DNA of 64,000 bases from assembly GCA_052315415.1 (NCBI GenBank), contig JBLSDH010000003.1:1-64000 (forward strand). The letters are read 5' to 3'. How positions within the stretch are numbered: the stretch's first letter is position 1; each line of letters opens with the position of its first letter. A model generated the notes under the pieces. It did not search any database. It was not told where the DNA came from and saw only the letters and a list, made by a program, of their open reading frames with translations. The DNA is from Cuniculiplasma sp052315415. GTDB lineage: Archaea > Thermoplasmatota > Thermoplasmata > Thermoplasmatales > Thermoplasmataceae. Of this stretch, positions 6,744 through 15,398 are shown one piece after another. The position numbers and the translations under genes were made by a program.

Positions 6744-8726
6744 ATGGATAAACTCATTTCAAAAATTTACAGAATAAAGGATGATGAAAAACCTGAAGAT
6801 CCTGCTATAAAGCTTGAATATATGGATACTTCAGTTGATCCGGGACAGGATTTTTTCAGATACGCATGCGGTAAGTGGCTAGAAAAGGCCAAAATACCTG
6901 ATGAAAAGTTGTCCTGGGGAGCAACTTATGAACTCATTGAAAAAAACACATTCATACTTGGAAAAATACTGGAGGAGTGTGTGGAAAATATTGGAATGCA
7001 GGATGAGGAGAGAGACAAGCTTGGAAAATTGTATTTTTCATACATGAATGAAGATGAAATAGAGAGAAAAAAATTCAGACCCATAGGTGGTCTCATTGAC
7101 ATGGTTAAATCTGCAGATGATTTGAATAAGATAAGGAAATTGTTTCCCTATTTCATTATGCATGGAATTAAAACATTTTTTTCAGTATCCGTGGATATTG
7201 ACGAAAAGGATAGTTCCAGGTATCAGATACACATCTACCAGAGTGGGCTTGGACTTCCAAACAGGGATTACTACTTCAATGAAGAGTTCAGTGAAATCAG
7301 GCAAAAATACATAGAGCACATAGACAAGGCATTCTCCATTTTTGCCTCATCAAACATAAAAGGTAGGGGTGAGAGGATCTTCAACATGGAAAAGGAACTT
7401 GCTCAATACAGCAAAAGACCCGAGGAATTGAGAGATCCTGAAAAAAATTACAATCGTTTTGGGAAAGATGATCTGAAAAAATACAGAAACATTGATTTGT
7501 TTTACATATTGAATGAGATACATGTATGGGATTACCCTTATATCATAGTGGGACAGCCCGAGTTTCTTGAAAAATTGAATGAATTTCTTGTCGAGTGGAG
7601 TCTGGATGACATAAAAGAGTATTTGAAATACAGAATTTTGGAGTTTGCAGGCCCTTTTCTGCATAATGAATTTTACCAGGAACATTTTAACTTTTACATG
7701 AAGGAACTGCTGGGAATACAGAAACCTGAGAAAAGGTGGAAAAGAGGAGTGATGCTTGTTGATCACCTAATGGGAGAAGCACTTGGAAAGATATACGTTC
7801 AAAGTTATTTCCCAGAATCTTCCAAGCAAAGGGTTGAAACAATGGTTAGAGATATAATGGACGCATTCAGGGAGAGGATCAAAGGGCTGGATTGGATGAG
7901 TGAAGAGACAAAAAGGAAAGCCCTTGAAAAGTTTGAAACCTTCAGGCCAAAAATAGGCTATCCTTCAAAGTTTAAGGATTACTCTTCCCTTTATATAGAC
8001 GAAAGTGACCTCATTGGAAATGTTAGCAACTGCAATTATCATGAGGCTTCCATATGGCTGGAAAGGGTAAATGAGCCAGTTGACCATGAACTTTGGGGTA
8101 TGACACCACCAACGGTAAATGCTTACTTCTCTCCTACTGAAAATGAGATAGTTTTTCCGGCAGGGATACTGCAGCCACCATTCTTCGATCCTGAACTTGA
8201 TGATTCTGTAAATTATGGATCCACAGGAGGTACAATAGCACACGAAATATCACATGGTTTCGATGACGAGGGGAGAAAATTTGATAAAAATGGGAACATA
8301 GTTGATTGGTGGAGCAGGGAGGATGAAGAAAGATTTCTTGAAAAGGCAGAGAGAGTTGTGAAGATATACGGTTCAGTAGAGCCAATAAAGGGATTGAAAA
8401 TCAACGGTAAACTAACTCTGGGTGAAAATATAGCCGATATAGGTGGTGTGAGCATAGCATTCGCTGCCCTGGAGAGAAAACTGAAAAGAGAGGGAAGGGA
8501 AAATGTGAAGATAAATGGGTATACTCCCCAGCAACTGTTCTTTATAGGATGGGCCCAGAGCTGGAGAGGAAAGATAAGAGACGAAGCCCTGAGGTTCCAG
8601 ATATCAAATGATCCACACTCTCCAGATGCAGTTCGGGGAGAGATACCCGCCCTGGTACATGAAAAATTTGATCAGGTTTTTCCAAACAGTAAAAACAGAA
8701 TTGGGGAAAAGATCTCCATATGGTGA
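6744..8726 (+). CDS. M13 family zinc metallopeptidase (neprilysin/PepO-like)
   Basis: Zinc endopeptidase of the neprilysin family that cleaves oligopeptides; 660 residues, the family's full length. The zinc motif HEISHGFDDEG is near residue 500 and the third-ligand motif GENIADIGG near residue 560. NAYF and the FPAGILQPPFFDP substrate-site segment precede them, and DPHSPDAVRG follows. No signal peptide or N-terminal membrane anchor is visible, so it is probably cytoplasmic, like bacterial PepO. The C-terminus keeps the final Trp of the family (ISIW) but lacks the Cys of the secreted enzymes. A GGGTGAG-type ribosome binding site precedes the ATG. A paralogue lies at 15399-17366. Confidence 0.95.
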   Translation: MDKLISKIYRIKDDEKPEDPAIKLEYMDTSVDPGQDFFRYACGKWLEKAKIPDEKLSWGATYELIEKNTFILGKILEECVENIGMQDEERDKLGKLYFSYMNEDEIERKKFRPIGGLIDMVKSADDLNKIRKLFPYFIMHGIKTFFSVSVDIDEKDSSRYQIHIYQSGLGLPNRDYYFNEEFSEIRQKYIEHIDKAFSIFASSNIKGRGERIFNMEKELAQYSKRPEELRDPEKNYNRFGKDDLKKYRNIDLFYILNEIHVWDYPYIIVGQPEFLEKLNEFLVEWSLDDIKEYLKYRILEFAGPFLHNEFYQEHFNFYMKELLGIQKPEKRWKRGVMLVDHLMGEALGKIYVQSYFPESSKQRVETMVRDIMDAFRERIKGLDWMSEETKRKALEKFETFRPKIGYPSKFKDYSSLYIDESDLIGNVSNCNYHEASIWLERVNEPVDHELWGMTPPTVNAYFSPTENEIVFPAGILQPPFFDPELDDSVNYGSTGGTIAHEISHGFDDEGRKFDKNGNIVDWWSREDEERFLEKAERVVKIYGSVEPIKGLKINGKLTLGENIADIGGVSIAFAALERKLKREGRENVKINGYTPQQLFFIGWAQSWRGKIRDEALRFQISNDPHSPDAVRGEIPALVHEKFDQVFPNSKNRIGEKISIW

Positions 8727-8780
8727 TCTTTTGGATTCATTAAAAAAAGATGAAAAATTAATTTCTAATTTATTCATATT

Positions 8781-10619
8781 TTATTGATTTTTTAGCACGT
8801 TTTCTATGACCCTTCCTATTGTAACTTTTCTCATGATTTTCCATTCTATCAAGAAATCGAGAAGAGAGCAGACGAATATTGCAAGTAATGAGATTGCTGA
8901 AATAAATATTACATCAAAAGGTGAAAAATCCATTATCCAAAAGTGGATTCCTGATATGTCAGAGAGTAATGCGAAAGAATTGAGGGCAAAAACCAGCATG
9001 AAAAATATTAGGGAAAGTGAAGCCACGAATAGTTTCAGTGAAGCTCTTTCCATATTTATGAGACTGTGAAAAAAATAGAGTATTGATATGAGTAGAATTG
9101 AAAAAAGAACCACTTCTGGATCTATGAAATAATTGAAAGCTGCAAATGTAAATGTAAGAATGCCAACTGCTACAGGAAATACAGTTCCATTCTTTTTTCC
9201 GAGCTTTGAACGATACCTTAGGGCTGAAAGACAGATCAGACCCAGACTTATTAGAACCATGAAGTCCGTTATACTGAGGAGGAAATTTTCACCTGTCTCT
9301 ATAAGAATGACTATAAAGATGAGGGTAAATGCCCATGATACGTTTGTTATGCCTGAGGGAAATATGCGATCCTCCCCGAAGGATCTAAGATGCCTGGATG
9401 CTGCCATGAATGCAGGTACAAATGTGGTCAGAGTAGCAATAACAAATGCCAATATCATGAGAAGTTTTGCGGGATTTCCACCCACCCTGTCAGCTATGAG
9501 GAAAGCTGGAATCGCAGCACTTGATATACCTTCCCCATGGGCCTGAGTAAGCATAACGGCAATTGAATATATTATGTTGATAGAAGAACTTATTATTATT
9601 GTGAAAAACATTGTCCACCTTATTGTTGATCTTTTTGTAAGATCTATTTTTCTGCCTAATATCTGGATTTTACTGTTTTCGTTTACACTTCTCTGAAATG
9701 CCATTATCTCCTGAAAACCGAAAAACAGGATGAAAAGATAACCCGTGTTGATGAGAATATCCTGAACCATGTTTCCACTGAATGTGAAAATTAGTTTACC
9801 TGATATTGGGCCTGTTCTAAAAATCAGACCCTCCTCAAACACTATAATTATGGCCATAATAATGGTCATTGCCAGCTGTACCTTTCCTATTAGGATTATG
9901 AATCTGTCCTCAAAAAAAGCGTTGATTATGAACCATATGACAAATATTCCAAGCACAAAGACTATAAAATAGTCTGTGAAGGGAGATCCTTTTGGAAATA
10001 GAGAAGGGACAGTTATAAAAAGCAACTGAAAGAATATTATAACACAGTAAGCTGCGAGAGATGAGTTTGCAACCCACATTGATGTTCTGCTGATAAAGTA
10101 TCTAAGTGAGAATGTTCCATAGGATTCCCTTACAAATGCTGGTCCGCCCACAATATCCCTGCCATTCTCCTGATGAAATACATATGTTGAAAAATATACT
10201 TTGGACATCAGATATGATGTGAATGCTGCAATAATCAATGAAATCGTTGAAACTACACCATACTGAAGTGCGTTTTCAGGAATAAGTATGAACAATGGGG
10301 ATCCAAGTGTTGAACCGATTCCTATTGAAAGAACTATGAAAAAACCATAAACAGGCCTTGCTTTCCCCCTGATCTGTGGCCTGAAAAACTTAACTTTTAG
10401 GGAAAGTGGAAGTGTAAGGGCAGTGTAAAGGGAAATCATAAGTATTATGATCAGCATTGCAACAAAGAAAAAATGTGTTACATCTTCCTTTCCTATTTTT
10501 TCAATGAAGGAAATGTTTTCAATTGTGATTGCAAGAGTCATAAAGAATATTATTGCACCAACCAGTGATATTAATGATCTCTCAATGAAGATCCTTCTAA
10601 CTTCTCGTTTTGAAAGCAT
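8781..10619 (-). CDS. APC superfamily amino acid/polyamine transporter
   Basis: Integral membrane permease with roughly a dozen hydrophobic segments. The first membrane helices carry the APC signature: a Gly-rich GIGSTLGSPLFILIPENAL stretch followed by a conserved loop before the next helix. It probably imports amino acids by proton or cation symport. The start is set at ATG 10619 because a GGTGAT ribosome binding site lies immediately upstream; the longer frame from 10658 would overlap the preceding gene. It is translated just after the small three-helix protein encoded upstream, a four-base gap that suggests translational coupling. The substrate is unknown; a peptide- and amino-acid-using lifestyle, also suggested by the M13 peptidases, would fit. 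Confidence 0.85.
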   Translation of the reverse strand: MLSKREVRRIFIERSLISLVGAIIFFMTLAITIENISFIEKIGKEDVTHFFFVAMLIIILMISLYTALTLPLSLKVKFFRPQIRGKARPVYGFFIVLSIGIGSTLGSPLFILIPENALQYGVVSTISLIIAAFTSYLMSKVYFSTYVFHQENGRDIVGGPAFVRESYGTFSLRYFISRTSMWVANSSLAAYCVIIFFQLLFITVPSLFPKGSPFTDYFIVFVLGIFVIWFIINAFFEDRFIILIGKVQLAMTIIMAIIIVFEEGLIFRTGPISGKLIFTFSGNMVQDILINTGYLFILFFGFQEIMAFQRSVNENSKIQILGRKIDLTKRSTIRWTMFFTIIISSSINIIYSIAVMLTQAHGEGISSAAIPAFLIADRVGGNPAKLLMILAFVIATLTTFVPAFMAASRHLRSFGEDRIFPSGITNVSWAFTLIFIVILIETGENFLLSITDFMVLISLGLICLSALRYRSKLGKKNGTVFPVAVGILTFTFAAFNYFIDPEVVLFSILLISILYFFHSLINMERASLKLFVASLSLIFFMLVFALNSFALLSDISGIHFWIMDFSPFDVIFISAISLLAIFVCSLLDFLIEWKIMRKVTIGRVIENVLKNQ

Positions 10620-10623
10620 TAAA

Positions 10624-11106
10624 TCACCTGAAAACTTTCCTAATTGTATCCTTGGCATTTCTCAAAGCGGTGACCCCGGAGAGTATCAATATGATAGAGA
10701 TTAAGAAATTTATCACTGCAGGAAGGAAAATGAGGCCGGAAAGATGGTAGGAATATTTCAGAATTGAATAATAATATGAGAATATTGTGTATGATGGATT
10801 AATCTCATAAAATGTTGGTATTATCATGAGAATACCTATTATAAAAAGAAAAACAGAGAGAACAAATTCTCCAAATGTGGCAATTATGAGCCTGACCTCA
10901 TTCCTTGACTCCCTTCTTCTAACCAGATTCAGAAATTCTCTCGTTGATTCCTCATTGCTCTCCTCCAGTCTTTTTATTATATCCAATCTTGATATTTCCT
11001 GGTCTCTATCTGCATATAAAAGAAGAGCCTTTATGTCTGATTCCATGTTGTCAATCAGAGGTTTCATTGGATCTGATGACCCCTGTGTATCCATGTTAAG
11101 CGCCAT
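10624..11106 (-). CDS. small three-helix membrane protein coupled to the APC transporter
   Basis: 160 residues. The first 70 are hydrophilic and charged (helical, rich in Glu, Arg and Asp); three hydrophobic segments follow at about residues 73-95, 105-125 and 128-147. Its stop codon lies four bases before the transporter's start, so the two are almost certainly cotranscribed and coupled. No family is recognised. A role as an accessory or regulatory subunit of the transporter is inferred from position only. An alternative start is the ATG four codons downstream. Confidence 0.7.
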   Translation of the reverse strand: MALNMDTQGSSDPMKPLIDNMESDIKALLLYADRDQEISRLDIIKRLEESNEESTREFLNLVRRRESRNEVRLIIATFGEFVLSVFLFIIGILMIIPTFYEINPSYTIFSYYYSILKYSYHLSGLIFLPAVINFLISIILILSGVTALRNAKDTIRKVFR

Positions 11107-11204
11107 GTGTTTATTCTTATAATAGTTTTGAAAAATTACATTATATATAAATTATAAATTACAGAGTAAAAGAAAAAAAATAAAAACTGGCTAAACATTT
11201 CGCT

Positions 11205-12320
11205 ATGGGGATAAACATAGATTCTCAGAATGTGGATAGAGAATTAAAGTTCAGCAACCTTTTCCTTCAATATGGGCTTGATGCGCTTATCAGCAAGGAA
11301 GAATATGAGAAATACAAAAGCAGTGCTGACAGGTTGAGAGAAGTCCAGCCTAAACAGATGGCATCTCTGGATAAATTAAATGTGGATATTATAAAATTTG
11401 TAACTGACTTCAATGAACAGAACGCTTTTCCTCAGTTTGACATACTTTTGAAGGATCTTTCCGATTACATGAAAATAGCATTTGAGAAGTACAAGAAAAA
11501 ACTGAACGATGATATTAATGAAAGACTGGCTGCCCTTGAAACACAGATGAACGCATCAAGGGTCAACATTATCAAAAATGTTCAGGCATTTTTCTCTGGC
11601 AATCCTATTCCTGTAATAGATTATACGGTGAACATGAAATTGAATAATGACAGATATGAAAGCACAGTGAAATATGTAACATATCTTAATATTGAATACG
11701 AGTTCAATCTTAATCCATCGGCAATTCCTATGTTTCAGGAGACACTTAAATTTTCAGAACTGGAAAAAAACATCAAAATACCCATATACTCTGGAAAGAA
11801 CTGGACTGGAAAAGATGCACAGATAGATTATGAAAAGATAGATAAATACTATCTCACATCTGCAAACATCAATAAGGGAACTTTTACAAGTGTATTTGAA
11901 GATCCTGACAGCGAAGGGAGATTCACATTCATACTTTCAAGGGGTGATGAAAGCACATTCCTTTCAGTTGAGTATCATAATGAGATTGGAGACATAGATA
12001 TTACAGGAAATCCAACATTTACTGGGTATATGGAGAATCAGAAAATACTGGAGGCAATCTCAAGATTGTATGGAAATGTGATGGAATTGGAAAATTATAA
12101 GGTAAGAATTTCGGGTCTTAGATTTGGTGAAACGGATTGCCTATCCACCATTTCAATTAGGCCTATGTTCAAGGCAATTCTTGAAAAATACATGGATACA
12201 CTTAGGAAATATCTGGATGATCTAAGAACAAAGGATCAGAACAGGCTTAGTGAAATAGGAAACAGGTTGAAACTTGCAGGCTCAATTGGTGAGGAAATTG
12301 GTCAAATGGTGAAATCTTGA
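11205..12320 (+). CDS. coiled-coil-containing hypothetical protein, 371 residues
   Basis: No recognised family. Residues about 30-140 are predominantly charged helix with heptad-like spacing (LREVQPKQMASLDKL, KKKLNDDINERLAALETQ). A central beta-rich region (about 150-290) follows, then another helical segment (about 310-365: EKYMDTLRKYLDDLRTKDQ). No signal peptide or membrane helix is seen. It is transcribed divergently from the APC transporter pair across a 98-bp promoter region. Its stop overlaps the TTG start of the downstream aldo/keto reductase, so those two form an operon. The architecture suggests a structural or scaffolding protein, but no function can be assigned. Confidence 0.7.
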   Translation: MGINIDSQNVDRELKFSNLFLQYGLDALISKEEYEKYKSSADRLREVQPKQMASLDKLNVDIIKFVTDFNEQNAFPQFDILLKDLSDYMKIAFEKYKKKLNDDINERLAALETQMNASRVNIIKNVQAFFSGNPIPVIDYTVNMKLNNDRYESTVKYVTYLNIEYEFNLNPSAIPMFQETLKFSELEKNIKIPIYSGKNWTGKDAQIDYEKIDKYYLTSANINKGTFTSVFEDPDSEGRFTFILSRGDESTFLSVEYHNEIGDIDITGNPTFTGYMENQKILEAISRLYGNVMELENYKVRISGLRFGETDCLSTISIRPMFKAILEKYMDTLRKYLDDLRTKDQNRLSEIGNRLKLAGSIGEEIGQMVKS

Positions 12321-13087
12321 AGACAAGAAAATTTATTGATTTTGAAGCTACGGCAATTGGCTTTGGTACCTGGAGAATGGGTGGAGGCCATGATCCCGAT
12401 CATTCGAAAGATGTTGAGGAGACAAATGTTATGAAATACTGGCTCTCAAAAGGCATAAATTTCATTGATACTGCAGAGATGTATGGGGGTGGCCACACAG
12501 AGGAGATGGTTTCAAACGCCATTTCAGAATATGAAAGGAATAAGATCTTCATAACGTCAAAGGTGTGGCCGTCTAATTTTAAAAATGTGGAGAAGGCAAT
12601 TCAAGGTTCACTTAAAAGACTCAAAACAGATTACGTGGATCTTTACCTTATTCACTGGCCAGATGATTCCGTTAATCACAGGGATTTAATAAAACAAATG
12701 TTGTATATTAAGGAGCAGGGATACGCGAGAAACATTGGTGTTAGCAATTACGATCTGAAAAGACTCAAGGAGGCATGGGAATTGAGTGAGGGAACAATCA
12801 AGGCAAATCAAATTCAGATAAATATTGAAAAAACAGACACCTTCAATGAAATCAAATCTTTCTGTAAAACAAATGGAATTGAAATAATAGCCTACTCACC
12901 ATTAAATAAAAATAAAATGCCATCAGATCCTGAAATCTCAAAAAAAATAAAGCAAAGCGGACTAAGCCCTGCAATTTACAGTCTATTGTATACACTTGAT
13001 CTTGGAGTTTATCCAATTCCAAAGGCTTCAACAAGGGAGCATGTTGATGAAATAATCGCTGCAGTAGAAAAACACCTTGACAAATGA
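12317..13087 (+). CDS. aldo/keto reductase (short form)
   Basis: 256-residue AKR with the full catalytic tetrad: Asp51 (NFIDTAEMYGGG), Tyr56, Lys82 (ITSKVW) and His113 (LYLIHWPDD), plus IGVSNYD and the late VYPIPKAST cofactor segment. It is shorter than the AKR at 4335 and closer to the 2,5-diketogluconate-reductase-like archaeal branch. The start is a TTG overlapping the previous stop codon (TTGA). A GGTGA ribosome binding site four bases upstream (12308-12312), inside the previous gene, supports it. The substrate is not predictable. Confidence 0.9.
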   Translation: MKTRKFIDFEATAIGFGTWRMGGGHDPDHSKDVEETNVMKYWLSKGINFIDTAEMYGGGHTEEMVSNAISEYERNKIFITSKVWPSNFKNVEKAIQGSLKRLKTDYVDLYLIHWPDDSVNHRDLIKQMLYIKEQGYARNIGVSNYDLKRLKEAWELSEGTIKANQIQINIEKTDTFNEIKSFCKTNGIEIIAYSPLNKNKMPSDPEISKKIKQSGLSPAIYSLLYTLDLGVYPIPKASTREHVDEIIAAVEKHLDK

Positions 13088-13129
13088 GGTCATTAAAACA
13101 TAATTTATAATATGAAGGAATAACCATCC

Positions 13130-13324
13130 ATGAGTGAAAGGGAGGCGTTCAGTAGAGCGCTCATTGGTGTGATTATAGGTTTAGTGCTGGGCATTGCCCT
13201 CTCATTTACAACAAATATTCCAAGTCTCAAATTTGTATATTATATACTTCCTCCTGAGATATTCCTTGTGATAGGTTTACTTTCAGGAGCACTTTTTGAG
13301 GATAAGAAGAGTATTAAAAAATAA
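13130..13324 (+). CDS. small two-helix membrane protein
   Basis: 64 residues: a charged N-terminus, a hydrophobic segment at about residues 10-27, a short loop, a second segment at about 36-54, and a basic tail. The ATG is about 25 nt downstream of a TATA-like TAATTTATAATATG (about 13100-13113), matching a leaderless transcript, so the gene is probably real and expressed on its own. No function can be given. Confidence 0.55.
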   Translation: MSEREAFSRALIGVIIGLVLGIALSFTTNIPSLKFVYYILPPEIFLVIGLLSGALFEDKKSIKK

Positions 13325-13403
13325 ATTGAGAAGGGAAATCAATAGTCTACATAAAAATAGATTAAATATTATTTAATAATTACCAACGAGGAGTGAATTT
13401 AAT

Positions 13404-14168
13404 TTGATAGGATTTATCGGGGGAAGCGGCTTATACGATCTTATAGATGTCAGAGAAAGCAAAAAAATGGAAACCCCTTTTGGCGTTCCATCTTCAGAGA
13501 TAGAAATTGGATCAATAGAGGGTATTGATGTTGCATTCCTTCCAAGGCATGGTAAAAAACACACAATACCCCCCCATAATGTAAATTACAGGGCAAACAT
13601 ATGGTCCTTGAAGGAAGTTGGATGTGAAGAGATCATTGGTATAAACGCTGTTGGTTCTCTTAAAGAAGAAATGAAGCCTGGAGATATAGTCATACCGGAT
13701 CAGTTTATAGATTTTACAAAGAATAGAAAACTAACATTTTATGATGGGCCTGATGTTGTTCATATATCCACAGCTGATCCATTCTGCCCAAGATTGAGCG
13801 GTGAACTTTACAATTCTGCCAAAAAATTCTCTGAAACCCATGGAAAAGGTACATATGTGGTTATTGAGGGGCCGAGGTTTTCATCACGGGCTGAGTCAAA
13901 GATGTTCAGGCAATTTGGGGACATTATAGGAATGACTCTGGTACCAGAGATATCACTTGCAGATGAGCTTGGCATGTGTTATGGTATGATTGCCACTGTT
14001 ACAGATTATGATGCTTGGCTTGATGAGGCTGTGGAGGCTTCAGAGGTTATTAAAATTTTGAAGGAAAATGATGAAAAGACAAGAAATACAATAATTGATT
14101 TTGTGAAGAATCACAAGAATGAAAGAGCATGCAAATGTTCCGGAAGGTTAGACAATGCGAGGTTGTAA
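13404..14168 (+). CDS. mtnP: S-methyl-5'-thioadenosine phosphorylase
   Basis: Cleaves methylthioadenosine with phosphate to adenine and methylthioribose-1-phosphate, for purine and methionine salvage. Family marks: the N-terminal phosphate loop GGSGLYD, FLPRHG, HTIPPHNVNYRANIWSLK, EGPRFSSRAES and GMTLVPEISLADELG. TDYDAW carries the Asp residues used by MTAP to recognise a 6-amino purine. 254 residues is normal. The start is TTG with GAGGAG about ten bases upstream. Some archaeal members prefer methylthioinosine, so exact specificity is open. It is followed after three bases by the beta-CASP nuclease gene, with which it is likely cotranscribed. Confidence 0.92.
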   Translation: MIGFIGGSGLYDLIDVRESKKMETPFGVPSSEIEIGSIEGIDVAFLPRHGKKHTIPPHNVNYRANIWSLKEVGCEEIIGINAVGSLKEEMKPGDIVIPDQFIDFTKNRKLTFYDGPDVVHISTADPFCPRLSGELYNSAKKFSETHGKGTYVVIEGPRFSSRAESKMFRQFGDIIGMTLVPEISLADELGMCYGMIATVTDYDAWLDEAVEASEVIKILKENDEKTRNTIIDFVKNHKNERACKCSGRLDNARL

Positions 14169-14171
14169 ATT

Positions 14172-15398
14172 ATGAAGATAAAGTTTTTAGGAGGAGCCGA
14201 AGAAGTGGGAAGGCTCGGAATAGTTATAGAAATGGATGGGGTAAGATTTCAGGTTGATTATGGCGTTATTCCAGAGAAACCACCACAGTTTCCACTTCCC
14301 CCTGAGGAGGTTGACGGATTGTTCATCACCCATTCTCACCTTGATCACATTGGTGCCATGCCAATGTATTTTCAGGGTTCTGGCACTGAGGTTTTTGCAA
14401 CTGAAATGACTGCGAACACCACAAGGCCAATGCTGAACGATGCAGTGAAGGTCACTTCACTTGAGGGGTATGTTGAAAGGTTCAACAGAGAGGATATTGA
14501 AACTATGTATACTAGGATGAATCCTGTAAAGTATGAAAATACATTTGAATACAAGGGAGTCAGAATAACACCCCATTCGGCTGGGCATATTCCTGGTTCA
14601 ACCATGTGGCATTTTCAGAATGGTTCAGAGATAATGGTGACAGGAGATCTTTACACTGGGCAGTCAAAACTTCTAAATGGGGCAAAACCTGTTAAAACAA
14701 AGAACCTCATAGTTGAAAGCACATATGCAGGGAAGAATCATGAAGATCGAGAGGAGGTAAGGAAAAGGCTGAGAGAAAGGGTTTCAGAAGTTGTAGAACA
14801 TGGGGGAAAGGTAATACTACCATCCTTTGCCATGGGAAGAACTCAGGAACTCATTATGACTCTTTCTGACCTGCCTTACAGGATAGCAACTGATGGTATG
14901 GGCAACCTCATAACAAGCATATTTCTCAACACACACGGATATCTGAGATCAGAGAAAGAGTTCAGAAAGGCACTCTCTTCTGTTAAGGAAATACGTGGAA
15001 GAAGAATGAGGGAAAATATGAATGAAGCAGACATCATAATTTCCACATCCGGCATGCTGGACGGAGGCCCTGTTCTTTCATATATTGAGAAGCTAATAAG
15101 GGATGAAAAAAGTGCAATATTTTTATCAGGTTTTCAGGTTGAAGGTACAAATGGAAGAAACCTCCTGGAGCGGGGTACTATCAACCTTTCTGGAGTTGAG
15201 GTAAAACCTGCAATGCAGGTTGAATTCTTTGACCTTTCAGCACACGCCGGCCACGATGATCTCCTTAACTTCATTAAAGGATGCCAGCCTGAAAACGTAA
15301 TCCTGTGTCATGGAGATAACAGAGAGGCAATTGTGGATGACCTGGAAAACTATAATGTAATTTTACCCTTCAATGGAAAGGAATTCACACTGGAATGA
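14172..15398 (+). CDS. metallo-beta-lactamase/beta-CASP ribonuclease (archaeal CPSF-like)
   Basis: 408 residues, an RNA-processing nuclease fold. The zinc-binding THSHLDHIG motif is near residues 52-60, with further ligands in HSAGHIPGST and TGDLYTG. The beta-CASP part includes STYAGKNHEDREE, LPSFAMGRTQEL, IISTSGMLDGGP and the late SAHAGHDDL and CHGD motifs. There are no N-terminal KH domains, so it belongs to the short archaeal group (aCPSF2-like) rather than the KH-containing aCPSF1. A role in mRNA 3' processing or RNA decay is inferred from the family. Its stop codon directly abuts that of the convergent M13 peptidase gene. Confidence 0.88.
   Translation: MKIKFLGGAEEVGRLGIVIEMDGVRFQVDYGVIPEKPPQFPLPPEEVDGLFITHSHLDHIGAMPMYFQGSGTEVFATEMTANTTRPMLNDAVKVTSLEGYVERFNREDIETMYTRMNPVKYENTFEYKGVRITPHSAGHIPGSTMWHFQNGSEIMVTGDLYTGQSKLLNGAKPVKTKNLIVESTYAGKNHEDREEVRKRLRERVSEVVEHGGKVILPSFAMGRTQELIMTLSDLPYRIATDGMGNLITSIFLNTHGYLRSEKEFRKALSSVKEIRGRRMRENMNEADIIISTSGMLDGGPVLSYIEKLIRDEKSAIFLSGFQVEGTNGRNLLERGTINLSGVEVKPAMQVEFFDLSAHAGHDDLLNFIKGCQPENVILCHGDNREAIVDDLENYNVILPFNGKEFTLE

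Noticed and set aside
9133..9546. 137-codon plus-strand frame
   Set aside because: Antisense to membrane segments of the APC transporter; composition explained by the opposite strand.
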